Source of the DNA: Terriglobia bacterium
Lineage (GTDB): Bacteria > Acidobacteriota > Terriglobia > UBA7540
Direction: 5' to 3'
Assembly (NCBI GenBank): GCA_020072905.1
Contig: JAIQGB010000286.1
Coordinates: 1 to 5,987, forward strand
Length of the DNA: 5,987 nucleotides
Of the stretch, positions 5,426 through 5,987 are shown piece after piece; the stretch's first letter is position 1, and the number at the start of each line of letters is the position of its first letter. A program made the translations under genes and the position numbers. The notes beneath the pieces were generated by a model, which saw only the letters and a list, made by a program, of their open reading frames with translations, was not told where the DNA came from and made no database searches.

Positions 5426-5697
5426 GGAAAGGTCGAGCTTCGAACACCGCATTCGGCGTGGAGTGTGCCTGTGGCTGCATCCATGCTGGTGGCCACGCCC
5501 GTCTTTTGTCTGCGCTGCCGGCTGGTGTTCTTGCTAGAATAGGGTGAACTAGTGCGGTTCCAACTTGATTCGCCTAAGGAGTATGGCAAGGGTTGGCTGT
5601 TGGGTAGGCGGAACGACGGCGCGATGGGTGGGAGAGCAGCGTCCGAAAAGTAGTCCGGGATAGTTGGAACAGCTCTAGCCTCGTGGCAGTAACCCCT
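5426..5697. other. Intergenic region after the ClC gene, no convincing gene
   Basis: I find no supported gene here. Just after the ClC stop there is no strong terminator; a weak hairpin (GTGGC 5471-5475 with GCCAC 5492-5496, inner GCAT/ATGC) is followed by GCCCGTCTTTTG and might serve as one. The stretch 5600-5660 is GC-rich without a clear codon pattern. A possible extended -10 element lies at 5532-5540. Confidence 0.5.
5532..5540 (+). promoter_or_regulatory. Possible extended -10 element (TGCTAGAAT) before the hydrolase gene
   Basis: TGCTAGAAT matches the extended -10 form TGnTATAAT at all but one informative base. No -35 box is found at normal spacing (TTGTCT at 5506-5511 is 23 nt away). 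It is the best promoter candidate for the downstream gene, but would leave a leader of about 150 nt. Confidence 0.3.
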
Positions 5698-5987
5698 ATG
5701 GTTGATTCGCAATGGAACGTCGATGTGCTCCTCACCGGAAGCTGGCGAGGCGCGACGTCGACGTTGCTTTCGCGGGGACGACACCGCATCGTCGTCGATA
5801 CCGGCCTGCCCCATGAGGCACATCAACTGGTCGCCGCGCTGAAGACCCGCGGGCTCCGGCCGGACGATGTCGGCGCCGTCATCAACACGCATTTCCACGT
5901 CGACCACGTTTTGAACAATTACCTGTTTCCCTCGAGCACGATCTACGTGTCCGAACAGTCGCACGAATGGTGCTGCTCGCTCTATTC
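5698..5987 (+). CDS. Metallo-beta-lactamase-fold hydrolase, N-terminal part, cut by the window edge
   Basis: The open frame reads MVDSQWNVDVLLTGSWRGAT, then strand and loop RIVVDTGLPHEA, a helix HQLVAALKTRGLRPDDV, and the metal-binding strand INTHFHVDHVLNNYLFP. His65-x-His67-x-Asp69-His70 is the HxHxDH motif of the superfamily, and VDTG (33-36) is the usual turn before it. The text after the motif (NNYLFPSSTIYVSE) recalls MBLAC1-like proteins, in which the histidine motif is followed by NLxLFPxA. The substrate cannot be told from 96 residues. The ATG at 5698 is chosen for its position just before the first strand; an in-frame GTG at 5683 is an alternative, and neither has a clear Shine-Dalgarno. 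The frame is open back to a stop at 5605-5607. It follows the ClC gene in the same direction but is over 250 nt away, so it is probably a separate unit. Confidence 0.85.
   Translation, partial: MVDSQWNVDVLLTGSWRGATSTLLSRGRHRIVVDTGLPHEAHQLVAALKTRGLRPDDVGAVINTHFHVDHVLNNYLFPSSTIYVSEQSHEWCCSLY

Noticed and set aside
4127..5452. Long open frame on the minus strand (441 codons) opposite the ClC gene
   Set aside because: It is antisense to an unmistakable ClC-CBS protein; its translation is rich in His, Arg, Gly and Asp with no recognisable domain, as expected from a shadow of a GC-rich gene.
5583..5663. Small 26-codon open frame (ATG 5583) after AAGGAG
   Set aside because: AAGGAG is only 1 nt from the ATG, too close for initiation, and the peptide has no recognisable feature.

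Overview
This is a GC-rich bacterial chromosome segment. It joins a conserved translation-gene cluster on the minus strand to a small regulator/transporter operon on the plus strand. Protein details fit an Acidobacteriota-like genome: S2 with the phrase KEYIYGERNGIYIIDLQKTL and a long acidic tail, and a short EF-Ts. The order rplM-rpsI-rpsB-tsf-pyrH and the degenerate heptanucleotide text between genes agree with this, but the taxonomic call is an inference from memory of such proteins.

Minus strand, read from about 3000 down to 1: a promoter with a perfect TTGACA -35 box, then rplM (L13), rpsI (S9), rpsB (S2), tsf (EF-Ts) and the first 45 codons of pyrH (UMP kinase), which runs off the left edge. 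L13 and S9 are separated by only 43 nt. The rpsI-rpsB gap (166 nt with the TTG start) is filled by two opposed arrays of 7-nt periodic sequence that fold into a long imperfect hairpin. The rpsB-tsf gap holds a GC hairpin followed by five T residues, which looks like an intrinsic terminator or attenuator. A second perfect hairpin without a T-run lies between tsf and pyrH. Several starts look non-ATG (TTG for rpsB, GTG for rpsI and probably rplM), chosen because good Shine-Dalgarno sequences sit in front of them.

Plus strand: a MarR-type winged-helix regulator is transcribed divergently from rplM. Its extended -10 promoter (TGATATAAT) ends only 9 nt before the ATG, so its mRNA should be nearly leaderless. 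It overlaps by 8 nt a ClC-family anion channel/transporter with a C-terminal CBS pair. The two genes are almost certainly one operon, and the regulator probably controls itself and the ClC gene. The ClC protein keeps the external gating glutamate, but the central serine, internal glutamate and central tyrosine positions of the E. coli exchanger appear to be His, Leu and Met.

After about 270 nt without a convincing gene, the right edge cuts through the start of a metallo-beta-lactamase-fold hydrolase with an intact HxHxDH metal motif. I see no mobile element, CRISPR array, tRNA or rRNA. The most unusual material is the heptad array/hairpin between rpsI and rpsB, followed by the ClC residue pattern and the possible RNA switch at the MarR-ClC junction.
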